A stretch of DNA of 64,000 bases. It comes from Roseomonas sp. E05 (GTDB lineage Bacteria; Pseudomonadota; Alphaproteobacteria; Acetobacterales; Acetobacteraceae). Within the stretch, counting starts at the first letter, position 1; every line of letters begins with the position of its first letter. A model generated the notes under the pieces. That model worked only from the letters and a program-made list of their open reading frames with translations. It was not told where the DNA came from and made no database searches. Positions 25,336-34,411 of this stretch are shown here, one piece after another. The stretch covers positions 280,582 through 344,581 of the forward strand of contig NZ_JASIRT010000003.1 of assembly GCF_030063475.1 (NCBI RefSeq), in the 5' to 3' direction. The translations under genes and the position numbers were made by a program.

Positions 25336-27798
25336 ATGCCCCGCCCCATGTCCCTGGTCATGCTCCCCGAACTGCCCGTCACCGAGGCCCTGCCGCGCCT
25401 GGCGGAGGCGCTGCGTGCCGGCAGCAATGCCGTGCTGGTGGCGCCGCCCGGCGCCGGCAAGACGACGCTGGTGCCGCTGCTGCTGAAGGACGAGCCCTGG
25501 GCGGAAGGACAGAAGATCCTGGTGCTGGAGCCGCGCCGCGTCGCCGCCCGTGCCGCCGCCCGCCGCATGGCGGAACTGCTCGGCGAGACGGTGGGGCAGA
25601 CGGTGGGCGTCGTCACCCGGCTGGACCGGGCCGTCTCCGAGGCCACGCGGGTGGAGGTGGTCACCGAGGGGCTGCTGGTCCGCCGCCTGCAATCCGACCC
25701 CGGGCTGGAGGGCGTCGCGGCGGTGCTGTTCGACGAGGCGCATGAGCGCAACCTCGACACCGACCTCGCCCTGGCCCTCTGCCTCGACCTGCAGTGGGCC
25801 CTGCGGCCGGAGCTGCGGCTGCTGGCCATGTCCGCCACCATCGAGGCGGAGGGTTTTTCCCAGTTGCTCGGCGGCGCGCCGGTGATCGAGAGCCTCGGGC
25901 GGGCCTGGCCCGTGGCCCTTCAGCACCGCCCGCGCGACATCCAGGACCCCCGCGACCTGCCCGAGGCCATGGCCAGCACCATCCGCGCGGCACTGGCTGA
26001 ACATCCGGGCGACGTGCTGGCCTTCCTGCCGGGCTGGGGCGAGATCCGCCGCACCGCCGAGCGGCTGGGCGGCGTCGCCGCCGATGTGTTCCCCCTGCAT
26101 GGTGAGCTGCCGCCGGCCGAGCAGGACAAGGCGCTGAACCCGTCCTCCCGGAGGAAAGTGGTGCTGGCCACCTCGATCGCCGAGACCTCGCTGACCGTGC
26201 CGGGGGTGCGGATCGTGGTGGATGGCGGCTTCCGCCGGGCGCCGCGGCTCGACCCGGCGACCGGCCTCTCGCGGCTAGCCACGGTCCGTATCTCCCGCGC
26301 CGCCGCCGAGCAGCGCGCCGGCCGCGCCGGCCGCACCGAGCCGGGCGTCGCCATCCGGCTCTGGACGGAGGCGCTGCACCGTGGTTTGCCGCAGGCCGAC
26401 CGGCCGGAGATCCTGGAGAGCGAACTCTCCGGCCTGGCGCTGGACTGTGCCGCCTGGGGCGCCGAGCCCTCGGAGATGGCCTTCCTCGACCCGCCGCCGG
26501 CCGGCGCCATGGCCGTCGCCCGTGCCCTGCTGCGCGACCTCGACGCACTCGACGCCGATGGCCGCATCACCCCGATGGGCCGGCGGATGGCGCGGCTGGG
26601 GACGCATCCGCGCCTCGCCCGGATGATGGCGGCGGCGGAAACGCCCGAGGCGGCGGCCCTGGCAGCCGAACTCGCGGCTTTGCTGGAGGAGCGCGATCCG
26701 ATCCGCGGTCGCGAAGCTCCCTGCGACATCCAGTTGCGCCTGGACCTGCTGCACGGCGCCGACGACCCCAATGCCGACCGCGCCGCGCTCGGCCGCATCC
26801 GCCGGGCGGTCGGCCTGCACCGGCGCCGGCTCGGCGTGCCCGGCGGGGTGGCGGCGGAGGGCGAGGCCGGGCTGCTGCTGGCCGCCGGCTTCCCCGACCG
26901 CATCGCCGCCCGGCGCGGCAGCATGACGGGCGCCTTCCGCATCGCCTCCGGCCAGGGCGCCCGCCTGCCGGCCACCGATCCCCTTGGCAAGGCGCCGCTG
27001 CTGGCGGTGGCGGATCTCGAGCTGCTCGGCACCGAGGCGCGCATCCGCATGGCCGCGCCGCTGACGCGCGAGGCGCTGGAGGCCGCCTTCCCCGGGCGCC
27101 TGGTGCGCGAGGAGGGCGCCGCCTTCGATCCGCGCGTCAATGCCGTGGTGGCGCGGCGGCGCCTGCGGCTCGGCCCGCTGGTGCTGGAGGAGGCGACGCT
27201 GCCGCATGCCGACCCGGCCGCCGTCGCCTCCGCCCTCGCCGCCGCGGCGGCCTCACGCGGCTTCCGCGACCTCGACTGGAGCGAAGCGGCCCGCCAGACC
27301 CGCGCCCGCATGGGCTGGATGCACCGCACCGAGGGCGGCGAATGGCCGGACGTCTCGGATACGGCGCTGGCGGCGGCGGAGGGCGCCTGGCTCGCCCCCT
27401 GGCTCTCCGGGATGACGAAACTCGCCGAGCTGCGCGGGCTGGACGCCACGGCGATCCTGCGCAGCCTGCTGCCGCACGCCTTGCAAAAGCGCCTGGATGC
27501 CGTGCTGCCGCCGCGCGTGGCGCTGCCCAACGGACGCAGCGCCGCCATCGACTATACCGGCGAGGTGCCACGGCTGGAGGCGCGGGCGCAGTGGCTCTTC
27601 GGCCTCGCCACCCTGCCGCCGCTGGCGGAAGGGCGCATTCCCCTGCAGGTGGCGCTGCTCTCGCCGGCCGGCCGGCCGATCGCCGTCACCGCCGACCTGC
27701 CGGGCTTCTGGCGCGGGGCCTGGGCCGATGTGCGCAAGGAGATGCGCGGCCGCTACCCGAAGCATGACTGGCCGGAGCACCCGGCGCGCGGCACGTAA
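25336..27798 (+). CDS. hrpB: ATP-dependent helicase HrpB
   Basis: 820 residues from the ATG at 25336. DExH-box helicase with Walker A VAPPGAGKTTL, motif II DEAHERN, a helicase C half (AGRAGRTEPGVAIRL), and the HrpB-specific C-terminal domain. HrpB is a DEAH-family protein implicated in RNA metabolism in bacteria; its substrate is unsettled. A second start at 25348 is possible, and no Shine-Dalgarno is evident at either. Confidence 0.93.
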   Translation: MPRPMSLVMLPELPVTEALPRLAEALRAGSNAVLVAPPGAGKTTLVPLLLKDEPWAEGQKILVLEPRRVAARAAARRMAELLGETVGQTVGVVTRLDRAVSEATRVEVVTEGLLVRRLQSDPGLEGVAAVLFDEAHERNLDTDLALALCLDLQWALRPELRLLAMSATIEAEGFSQLLGGAPVIESLGRAWPVALQHRPRDIQDPRDLPEAMASTIRAALAEHPGDVLAFLPGWGEIRRTAERLGGVAADVFPLHGELPPAEQDKALNPSSRRKVVLATSIAETSLTVPGVRIVVDGGFRRAPRLDPATGLSRLATVRISRAAAEQRAGRAGRTEPGVAIRLWTEALHRGLPQADRPEILESELSGLALDCAAWGAEPSEMAFLDPPPAGAMAVARALLRDLDALDADGRITPMGRRMARLGTHPRLARMMAAAETPEAAALAAELAALLEERDPIRGREAPCDIQLRLDLLHGADDPNADRAALGRIRRAVGLHRRRLGVPGGVAAEGEAGLLLAAGFPDRIAARRGSMTGAFRIASGQGARLPATDPLGKAPLLAVADLELLGTEARIRMAAPLTREALEAAFPGRLVREEGAAFDPRVNAVVARRRLRLGPLVLEEATLPHADPAAVASALAAAAASRGFRDLDWSEAARQTRARMGWMHRTEGGEWPDVSDTALAAAEGAWLAPWLSGMTKLAELRGLDATAILRSLLPHALQKRLDAVLPPRVALPNGRSAAIDYTGEVPRLEARAQWLFGLATLPPLAEGRIPLQVALLSPAGRPIAVTADLPGFWRGAWADVRKEMRGRYPKHDWPEHPARGT

Positions 27799-27840
27799 AG
27801 GCCTTGCCTTCGCCGCCTTCACTGCAAATCTGCAACGCAC

Positions 27841-28974
27841 ATGCCCCCCAGCACTCCCGCAACCCGGCCGATGGATGATGGAATGACGCCCCCCAACCCC
27901 GCCTCCCGCCGCATGGTCCTGTCCGGCCTCGTCAGCCTGGCGATGCTCTCCGCCTGCCAGGCGCCCACCGCCATGGCGCAGCGCGGCGCGCGCACCCCTG
28001 TGCCGGACTTCGCCGACCTGGCCGAGGCGGTGCTGCCGGCGGTGGTCAACATCGCCGTGCTCTCGGAGCAGACCACGACGCAGATCCCGCCCGAGCTGCG
28101 TGGCACCCCCTTCGAGCGCTATTTCCGTGAGCGGCGGGGGCGGCAGCAGGTGCAGGGCGCGGGGTCCGGCTTCATCGTCGATCCGGCGGGCTACATCGTC
28201 ACCAACAACCATGTGGTCGGCGACGCGGTGCGGGTGGTGGTCTCGCTGCAGGACGGTACCGAACTGCCCGCCCATGTCGTCGGCACGGACGACCTGACCG
28301 ACCTTGCCCTGCTGCGGGTGGAGGCGCCGAAGCCGCTGCCCTCCGTGCCCTGGGGCGCCTCGGCCGAGTTGCGGGTCGGGCAGTGGGTGCTGGCGGCGGG
28401 CAATCCCTTCGGCCTGGGCGGCACCGTGACCTCGGGCATCGTCTCGGCCCGCGGACGGGAGATCGGCGCCGGGCCCTTCGACGACTTCATCCAGACCGAC
28501 GCTGCCATCAACCCGGGCAATTCCGGCGGGCCCCTGTTCAATGCGGCGGGCGAGGTGATCGGCATCAACACCGCCATCTTCTCGCCCACCGGCGCTTCCG
28601 CCGGCATCGGCTTCGCCACGCCCTCCGATCTGGCGCGCGGGGTGATCGATCAGCTCCGGCGTGACGGACGGGTGGAGCGTGGCTGGCTGGGCATCGCCGT
28701 GCAGGATATGGGCGAGGAGGCCGGGCCGGGCATGCGGAACCGCGGCGTGCAGGTGCAGAATGTGGAGCGCAACAGCCCCGCCGCCCGCGCCGGGCTGCGC
28801 CAGGGCGACGTCGTCACGGCGCTGAATGGCGAGCGCATCGAGACCTCGCGCGCGCTGATCCGCGGCGTGGCGGGGACGCCGCCGGGCCAGACCATCCGCC
28901 TGACCCTGACGCGGGACGGGCGGCAGCGCGAGATGGCGGTGCAGGTTGGCCGCCGGCCGGGCTCGGCGGGCTGA
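27841..28974 (+). CDS. Trypsin-like periplasmic serine protease, Deg/HtrA family
   Basis: 377 residues. An N-terminal signal (RRMVLSGLVSLAMLSAC, ending near AMAQ) precedes an S1C protease domain with catalytic H124, D154 and S228 (NPGNSGGPL). A single PDZ domain (about 280-370) follows, unlike DegP which has two. It degrades or chaperones misfolded envelope proteins. Two internal ATGs (27871, 27883) are better placed at the signal peptide, so the true start may be there; residue numbers are from 27841. Confidence 0.9.
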   Translation: MPPSTPATRPMDDGMTPPNPASRRMVLSGLVSLAMLSACQAPTAMAQRGARTPVPDFADLAEAVLPAVVNIAVLSEQTTTQIPPELRGTPFERYFRERRGRQQVQGAGSGFIVDPAGYIVTNNHVVGDAVRVVVSLQDGTELPAHVVGTDDLTDLALLRVEAPKPLPSVPWGASAELRVGQWVLAAGNPFGLGGTVTSGIVSARGREIGAGPFDDFIQTDAAINPGNSGGPLFNAAGEVIGINTAIFSPTGASAGIGFATPSDLARGVIDQLRRDGRVERGWLGIAVQDMGEEAGPGMRNRGVQVQNVERNSPAARAGLRQGDVVTALNGERIETSRALIRGVAGTPPGQTIRLTLTRDGRQREMAVQVGRRPGSAG

Positions 28975-29069
28975 AGCGGGGGCGCGCCGACCCTTCGCGC
29001 GGCGCGTTCCGCCGGCTCTCTTGCGCTGGGGAGGGGGCTGGCCCGTAAACAAAGGGTTGGTCCGGCGGT

Positions 29070-29084
29070 TGCGACTGATTATTG
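29070..29084. promoter_or_regulatory. Weaker Fur-box candidate before the iron-chelate ABC operon
   Basis: TGCGACTGATTATTG matches 8 of 11 fixed positions of the alphaproteobacterial Fur pattern, with a perfect left half (TGCnAnTnATT). It lies 38 bp before the chosen start of the binding-protein gene, where a repressor would act. The right half is degenerate, so it is only a candidate. Confidence 0.35.
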
Positions 29085-29121
29085 GTTGCCGGTCACTTCT
29101 CTCCGCTGGAAGGCTTGCCCG

Positions 29122-30246
29122 GTGAAGTTCCCCCGCCTGCTCCGCGCCACGGCGCTGCTGCTGTTCGCCTGCGTCCTGCAGGCCGGCACGGCCCGCGCCG
29201 AACCGATCACGCTGCACGACCTCGCCGGCCAGGAGGTGACGCTGCCCGGCCCCGCCAAGCGGGTGCTGCTGGGGGAGGGGCGCTTCATCCAGGCCCTTTT
29301 GCTGCTGGAGCGGCAGGACCCGGTCGCCCTGGTGGCCGGCTGGATGGGCGAGTTCAAGCGGCTCGACCCGCAGGGCTACGCGCAGGTGGCTGCCCGCTTC
29401 CCGGCGGCCGAGCAGATCCCGGTGGTGGGCGCCAGCAGCGCGGAAAGCTTCTCGGTCGAGCGTGCCCTGGAACTGCACCCCGACCTCGTGGTGATGAGCG
29501 CCGCCGGCGGCCATTCCCCGGACAAGGACAGCACGGTGGTGGCGCAGTTCCGCAGCGCCGGCGTGCCGGTGGTCTTCATCGACTTCCGCGCCCATCCGCT
29601 GGAGAACACGCCGAAGAGCCTGCGCCTGCTCGGCCAGGCCCTGGGGCGGGAGAAGCAGGCGGAGGCGTTCCTCGCCTGGCGGCAGGCGCACCTGGACCGC
29701 ATCGCCCGCACCCTGGCGGAGGCGAAGCCGGCGGCGCCCAGCGTGCTGATGGAAATGCGCGCCGGCGGCGGCCGCGAGTGCTGCGGCTCGCCCGGCCAGG
29801 GCAATCTCGGCGAGTTCATCGAGTTCGCGGGCGGCAACAATATCGGCGCGGCAGTGATCCCGGGGCCGCTCGGGCCGCTGAACCTGGAATATGTCGTCGC
29901 GCAGGACCCGCGGGTCTACATCGCCACCGGCGGCACCAACCCGGCCGACGGCACCGCGCCGCGCATCGGCCCGGGCGTGACGCCGGAGGCGGCGCGGGCG
30001 GCGCTGCGCGGCACCGTCTCGCGTTCCGGTATCGCCAGCCTGACGGCCGTGCGGCAGGGCCGCGCCCATGCGCTCTGGCACAATTTCTATGACAGCCCCT
30101 ACAACCTGCTGGCGGCCGAGGCGCTGGCGCGCTGGCTGCATCCGGACCTCTTCGCCGACCTCGATCCCGCCGCCACCCTGGCCGAGATGAACCAGCGCTT
30201 CCTCGCCGTGCCGCTCGAGGGCACCTTCTGGGTCAGCCTGAAGTGA
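29122..30246 (+). CDS. Iron-chelate ABC transporter, periplasmic binding protein
   Basis: 374 residues from GTG 29122, which has GGAAGG 8 bases upstream; the longer TTG frame lacks this. Signal peptide (LLRATALLLFACVLQAGTARA) followed by the type III/FepB-like binding fold: GQEVTLPGPAKRVLLGEGRF, then NPADGTAPRIGPGV near the C-terminal lobe. It scavenges a ferric siderophore or heme-like chelate. First of a BCD-type operon: stop overlaps the permease start by 4 bases. Confidence 0.9.
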   Translation: MKFPRLLRATALLLFACVLQAGTARAEPITLHDLAGQEVTLPGPAKRVLLGEGRFIQALLLLERQDPVALVAGWMGEFKRLDPQGYAQVAARFPAAEQIPVVGASSAESFSVERALELHPDLVVMSAAGGHSPDKDSTVVAQFRSAGVPVVFIDFRAHPLENTPKSLRLLGQALGREKQAEAFLAWRQAHLDRIARTLAEAKPAAPSVLMEMRAGGGRECCGSPGQGNLGEFIEFAGGNNIGAAVIPGPLGPLNLEYVVAQDPRVYIATGGTNPADGTAPRIGPGVTPEAARAALRGTVSRSGIASLTAVRQGRAHALWHNFYDSPYNLLAAEALARWLHPDLFADLDPAATLAEMNQRFLAVPLEGTFWVSLK

Positions 30247-31301
30247 CGGTCCTGTCCGTCTCCGCGGCCGGCGCGGCCGAGGGCTACCGCGCGCTGCTCT
30301 GGCGGCGCTCGGCGCTGCTGGTGGCGCTGGCGCTGCTGCTGACCAGTTCGCTGCTGCTCGACGTGGCGACCGGCCCCTCGCGCCTCGGCCTCGCCGACGT
30401 GGCCAATGTGCTGCTGCATCCCGCCACGGCCACCGGCCCGGTGCGGGTCATCGTCTGGGACGTGCGGCTGCCCTATGCGGTCATGGCGGTGCTGGTGGGC
30501 GCCGCCCTGGCGCTGGCCGGCGCCGAGATGCAGACGGTGCTGAACAATCCGCTGGCCAGCCCCTTCACCCTCGGCGTCTCCTCCGCCGCCTCGCTGGGCG
30601 CGGCGCTGGCCATCGTGCTCGGCGTGGGCCTGCCCTGGATCCCGCAGGCCTGGCTGCTCTCCGGCAATGCCTTCATCTTCGCCTTCGGCTCGGTGCTGCT
30701 GCTGCGCAGCCTGTCGCGGCTGCGCGGCGCGGGGGTGGAGGCGCTGGTGCTGTTCGGCATCGCCCTGGTCTTCGCCTTCAACGCCGCCGTGGCGCTGCTG
30801 CAGTTCGTCGCCACCGAGCAGGCGCTGCAGCAGCTCGTCTTCTGGTCCATGGGCAGCCTGGCGCGCGCCTCCTGGCCGAAGATCGGCATCCTCGCTCTGG
30901 CGCTGGCCCTCGTCATCCCCTTCACCGCCCGCGCCGCCTGGAAGCTGACGGCGCTGCGCCTCGGCGAGGAGCGGGCGCTCTCCTTCGGCGTTGACGCCAA
31001 CCGCCTGCGCGACGGCGCGCTGCTGCGCGTCTCGCTGCTCTCCGCCGTCTCGGTGGCCTTCGTCGGCACCATCGGCTTCGTCGGGCTGGTCGGGCCGCAT
31101 GCGGCGCGGCTGCTGGTGGGGGAGGACCACCGATTCTTCCTACCGGCTTCGGCGCTCTGCGGCGCGCTGCTGCTCTCGCTCTCCTCGGTGGCGAGCAAGC
31201 TGCTGGTGCCGGGCCTGCTGGTGCCGATCGGCATCGTCACCGCGCTGGTCGGCGTGCCGGTCTTCATCGCGCTGGTCTTCACCCGGGGGCGGCGCGCATG
31301 A
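30243..31301 (+). CDS. Iron-chelate ABC transporter permease (FecCD family)
   Basis: 352 residues, about nine to ten membrane helices. FecCD motifs: ALAGAEMQTVLNNPLASPFT, then FGLVGPHAARLL-like GFVGLVGPHAARLL. It forms a homodimeric channel driven by the ATPase encoded next. GTG start overlaps the preceding stop by 4 bases; the ATPase start overlaps its own stop by 4 bases. Confidence 0.93.
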   Translation: MTVLSVSAAGAAEGYRALLWRRSALLVALALLLTSSLLLDVATGPSRLGLADVANVLLHPATATGPVRVIVWDVRLPYAVMAVLVGAALALAGAEMQTVLNNPLASPFTLGVSSAASLGAALAIVLGVGLPWIPQAWLLSGNAFIFAFGSVLLLRSLSRLRGAGVEALVLFGIALVFAFNAAVALLQFVATEQALQQLVFWSMGSLARASWPKIGILALALALVIPFTARAAWKLTALRLGEERALSFGVDANRLRDGALLRVSLLSAVSVAFVGTIGFVGLVGPHAARLLVGEDHRFFLPASALCGALLLSLSSVASKLLVPGLLVPIGIVTALVGVPVFIALVFTRGRRA

Positions 31302-32092
31302 AACGGCTCGAAATCAGCGGCCTCACCCTCGGCTACGGCCGCCGCCCCGTGCTGCGCGAGGCCAGCCTCGCCCCGCTGGAGGCGGGAGCGATCACGGCGC
31401 TCGTCGGGCCGAACGGCGCCGGCAAGTCCACCTTGCTGCGCGGCCTCGCCGGCCTGCTGCCGGCGCGCGGCTCGGTGAAGCTGGACGGGCAGGAGATGGT
31501 CGGCCTGCCGCTGGAGCGCCGCGCCCGGCACATCGCCTACATGCCGCAAAGCCTGCCGCAGGGGGTGGCGCTGACGGTGCTGGAGACGCTGGTTGGCGCG
31601 CTGAAGGCCAGCCCGAGCGGCTTCGGCACCTCCGGCCTTTCCGCCCGCGCCGCCGCCGACCGGGCGCTGGCGCTGCTGGAGCGGCTCGGCATCGCCGACT
31701 TGGCGCTGGTCGGGCTGGACCGGCTTTCCGGCGGGCAGCGGCAGATGGCGGGCTTGGCCCAGGCGCTGGTGCGCCAGCCCGAGGTGCTGCTGCTCGACGA
31801 GCCGACCAGCGCGCTCGACCTGCGCCACCAGCTCGCCGTCATGCAGCTCGTGCGGGCGCTGACCCGCGAGAAGGCGCTGGTGACGGTGGTGGTGCTGCAT
31901 GACCTCGGCCTCGCGGCGCGCTTCGCCGATCACGTGGTGATGCTCTCCCATGGCGAGGTGCGCGCCGAAGGCGCGCCGGAGGAAACCCTGACCCCCGCGC
32001 TGCTGGCGGAAGTCTATGGGGTTTCGGCGCGGGTGGAGCGCTGCTCGCTCGGGCATCTCCAGGTGCTGGCGGACGATCCGCTGCCGGCCTGA
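31298..32092 (+). CDS. Iron-chelate ABC transporter ATPase (FecE type)
   Basis: 264 residues with Walker A GPNGAGKST, signature LSGGQRQM, Walker B VLLLDEPTSALD and switch His in VVVLHDLGLAARF. It powers uptake through the upstream permease. ATG start overlaps the permease stop by 4 bases. It converges on the siderophore-reductase operon, with an intergenic hairpin repeat between. Confidence 0.94.
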   Translation: MKRLEISGLTLGYGRRPVLREASLAPLEAGAITALVGPNGAGKSTLLRGLAGLLPARGSVKLDGQEMVGLPLERRARHIAYMPQSLPQGVALTVLETLVGALKASPSGFGTSGLSARAAADRALALLERLGIADLALVGLDRLSGGQRQMAGLAQALVRQPEVLLLDEPTSALDLRHQLAVMQLVRALTREKALVTVVVLHDLGLAARFADHVVMLSHGEVRAEGAPEETLTPALLAEVYGVSARVERCSLGHLQVLADDPLPA

Positions 32093-32099
32093 ACCCACC

Positions 32100-32160
32100 A
32101 AAGGGGGCGCCGCCCCCTTTGGAAACCCCCGCCGGGGTGGCAACTGCCACCCCGGACCCC
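32100..32160. repeat. Intergenic hairpin repeat, copy B
   Basis: First hairpin: AAAGGGGGC and GCCCCCTTT (32100-32120) with a 3-base loop. Second: an 11-bp perfect stem CCGGGGTGGCA/TGCCACCCCGG (32132-32155), then ACCCCG. Nearly the same as copy A. It lies between converging genes, a natural place for bidirectional termination. Confidence 0.65.
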
Positions 32161-32164
32161 GCGA

Positions 32165-32983
32165 TCAGTCCTCCGCGTGCTGCTCGTGCACCGCGGACTG
32201 GCCGAGCTTCCAATAACCTGCCGCCTTCAGCCAGCGCGGCTCGGCGCCCTTCTCGGCGATCAACTGCCGCCGCAGCACCTTCGCCACCTGCGATTCAGCC
32301 GCCACCCAGGCATAGAAGGCGCCCGGCGGGAACGCCGCGGCGGCCAGTGCGGCGGACAGACCATCCAGCCGGCCCGGCGCGGCGCCCCGGCGGTGCACCC
32401 AGCTGACGGACACGCTGGCCGCGCTCTGGAAAGTCTGCTCCTCCTCCGGCCCCTCCACCTCGGCGACCACCACGGCGCGGCTGCCGGCGGGCAGCTCCTC
32501 CAGGCGGCGGCCGATGGCAGGCAGCGCCGTCTCGTCGCCCACCAGCAGGTGCCAGTCGAAGGCGGTCGGGATGACGAGGGAGCCGCGTGGGCCGCCGACC
32601 AGCAGCGTCTGGCCCGGCGCCGCCTGTTCCGCCCAGGCGGTGGCGGGGCCGGCCTCGTGCAGGGCGAAGTCGATCGCCAGGGTGCCGGCCTGGGCGTCGT
32701 ACCGGCGCGGCGTGTAGTCGCGCGCCGGCGGGCGCGGGGCGCTTTCGGGGAAGCTGACGCCCTCGGCGCCGGCCACCGGCAGGGCGTCCCCCGGCCGGGG
32801 GAAGAACAGCTTCACATGGTCGTCGAAGCCGAGGCTGGTGAAGCCCTCCAGCGCCGCGCCGCCCAGGGTGACGCGCAGCATGCGCGGCGTCAGCCGCTCG
32901 GCCCTCAGCACCTCCAGCGGGCGCAGGCGGACCGTGTGGCGGACGCGCTGCGGCGTGCGGTCGGTCTCGGTGGCGCTGGACAT
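32165..32983 (-). CDS. Siderophore-interacting protein, ViuB/YqjH-type ferric-chelate reductase
   Basis: 272 residues. N-terminal FAD domain with the RxYTxR-type motif (DYTPRRYDAQAGTLAIDF) and a NAD(P)H domain; strongly like ViuB/YqjH, which reduces ferric siderophores to release iron in the cytosol. It lies one base downstream of the PadR repressor gene, so they are one operon, mirroring yqjH/yqjI (nfeF/nfeR) of E. coli but in tandem rather than divergent. Confidence 0.92.
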   Translation of the reverse strand: MSSATETDRTPQRVRHTVRLRPLEVLRAERLTPRMLRVTLGGAALEGFTSLGFDDHVKLFFPRPGDALPVAGAEGVSFPESAPRPPARDYTPRRYDAQAGTLAIDFALHEAGPATAWAEQAAPGQTLLVGGPRGSLVIPTAFDWHLLVGDETALPAIGRRLEELPAGSRAVVVAEVEGPEEEQTFQSAASVSVSWVHRRGAAPGRLDGLSAALAAAAFPPGAFYAWVAAESQVAKVLRRQLIAEKGAEPRWLKAAGYWKLGQSAVHEQHAED

Positions 32984-32984
32984 G

Positions 32985-33479
32985 TCAGATCCGCTCCAGG
33001 TTGCGGGCGGTGGCGTCGAGCAGGTCGGCGACCGCCTCCGCCTGCTCGGTGGTGAGCGGCCCGCGCTCCAGCCGCAGGTGCAGCGCCAGGCGCAGGTTCT
33101 CGACCGCGCGGACCACCTGCGGCGGCCGCTCGTGCCGCTCCTCGTGCCTCAGCCGCGCCATCACGGCGTCCAGCTCGGGGCGCTGCTCCTCCAGCCAGGA
33201 AAGGCCCGCGGCGGTCGCCGCGTAGAGCTTCCGGCCATCCTCGGTCGGGGTGACGGTGGCGTAGCCAAGTTCCTCCAGCATGGTGAGGGTCGGATAGACC
33301 ACGCCCGGGCTGGGGCTGTAGGCGCCGCCCAGCCGCTCCTCGATCGCCTTGATCAGCTCATAGCCGTGGCGGGGCTTCTCGGCGACCAGCTGCAGCAGCA
33401 CCAGCCGCAGCCCACCATGCCCGAAGCCGCGGCCGCGCCGCCCCCCGCCTTCCAGCCTGCCTCGTCCGAAACCACGCAT
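32985..33479 (-). CDS. PadR-family repressor of the NfeR/YqjI type, lacking the metal-binding leader
   Basis: 164 residues. A Gly/Arg-rich N-terminus (RGRLEGGGRRGRGFGHGGLR) leads into a winged-helix domain: HGYELIKAIEERLGG, then YSPSPGVVYPTLTMLEELGY. The wording closely resembles E. coli YqjI, which represses yqjH in response to iron and nickel. YqjI has a His/Cys-rich N-terminal extension that binds nickel; it is missing here. A perfect 14-bp palindrome lies 27 bases before its start. Confidence 0.9.
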   Translation of the reverse strand: MRGFGRGRLEGGGRRGRGFGHGGLRLVLLQLVAEKPRHGYELIKAIEERLGGAYSPSPGVVYPTLTMLEELGYATVTPTEDGRKLYAATAAGLSWLEEQRPELDAVMARLRHEERHERPPQVVRAVENLRLALHLRLERGPLTTEQAEAVADLLDATARNLERI

Positions 33480-33505
33480 CTTTCGTCTCCGATCTATCGT
33501 TTGAA

Positions 33506-33519
33506 TTAGATATATCTAA
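33506..33519. promoter_or_regulatory. Operator candidate for the NfeR-like repressor
   Basis: TTAGATATATCTAA, a perfect 14-bp palindrome and a rare AT-rich island in this genome, 27 bp upstream of the repressor start. Placed to give autorepression of the repressor/ferric-reductase operon and perhaps control of the divergent two-component genes. Confidence 0.6.
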
Positions 33520-33720
33520 ACAGATTATGGACGCAAGCGCTTTGCTGCCACTCTTGCGGGCGGGGTCATCCGGGGAGGGAGGCTGCCCCGCCCGCAGGGA
33601 ATGGCGGGGGCAGGGCTGCTCTGGCGCGGCGGCGCGCGGCGAGGCATCTTGCGCCGGCTGCGCCTCCCTCCGCCTTGCCGGCCCGCGGGAGGCGGCGCAC
33701 AGGACAAGGAGCGTGGCACC

Positions 33721-34401
33721 ATGCGAATTCTGCTGGTGGAGGATGATGCCGAGGTCGGCCGCTTCGTGAAGAAGGGCCTGCAGGAGGCCGGGCATAACGT
33801 CGAGCACGCGACCAGCGGACGGGACGGGCTGTTCATGGCCGCCGGCGAGAGCTTCGACCTGCTGGTGCTCGACCGCATGCTGCCCGGCGGCGTCGATGGC
33901 GTGCGCCTGGTGGAGACGCTGCGCGGCCAGGGCAACCACACCCCTGTGCTCTTCCTCTCGGCGCTCGCCGGGGTGGACGAGCGGGTGAAGGGGCTGAAGG
34001 CCGGTGGCGACGACTACCTGGTGAAGCCCTTCGCCTTCGCCGAGCTGCTGGCGCGCGTCGAGGCGCTGGGCCGCCGCCCGGCGGTGGACACGCCGGCGAC
34101 GCGGCTGAAGGTGGCCGACCTGGAGCTGGACCTGCTCTCCCGCACCGTCACCCGCGGCGGCAAGAAGATCGACATCCAGCCGCGCGAGTTCCGCCTGCTG
34201 GAGCACCTGATGCGCCATGCCGGGCAGGTCGTCACCCGCACCATGCTGCTGGAGAAGGTGTGGGACTACCACTTCGACCCGCAGACCAACGTGATCGACG
34301 TGCATGTCTCCCGCCTCCGGCAGAAGCTGGACAAGGGCTTCGACAAGCCGCTGATCCACACCGTCCGCAACGCCGGCTACATGATCCGCGGCGAGCCGTG
34401 A
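33721..34401 (+). CDS. OmpR/PhoB-family response regulator
   Basis: 226 residues. Receiver domain with phospho-acceptor D51 (DLLVLDRMLPGG) and DDYLVKPFAF, then a winged-helix DNA-binding domain (REFRLLEHLMRHAGQVVTR to DVHVSRLRQKLDKG). AAGGAG lies before the ATG. 10 bases separate it from the cognate histidine kinase gene. Target genes unknown. Confidence 0.95.
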   Translation: MRILLVEDDAEVGRFVKKGLQEAGHNVEHATSGRDGLFMAAGESFDLLVLDRMLPGGVDGVRLVETLRGQGNHTPVLFLSALAGVDERVKGLKAGGDDYLVKPFAFAELLARVEALGRRPAVDTPATRLKVADLELDLLSRTVTRGGKKIDIQPREFRLLEHLMRHAGQVVTRTMLLEKVWDYHFDPQTNVIDVHVSRLRQKLDKGFDKPLIHTVRNAGYMIRGEP

Positions 34402-34411
34402 CGCGCGCCTG

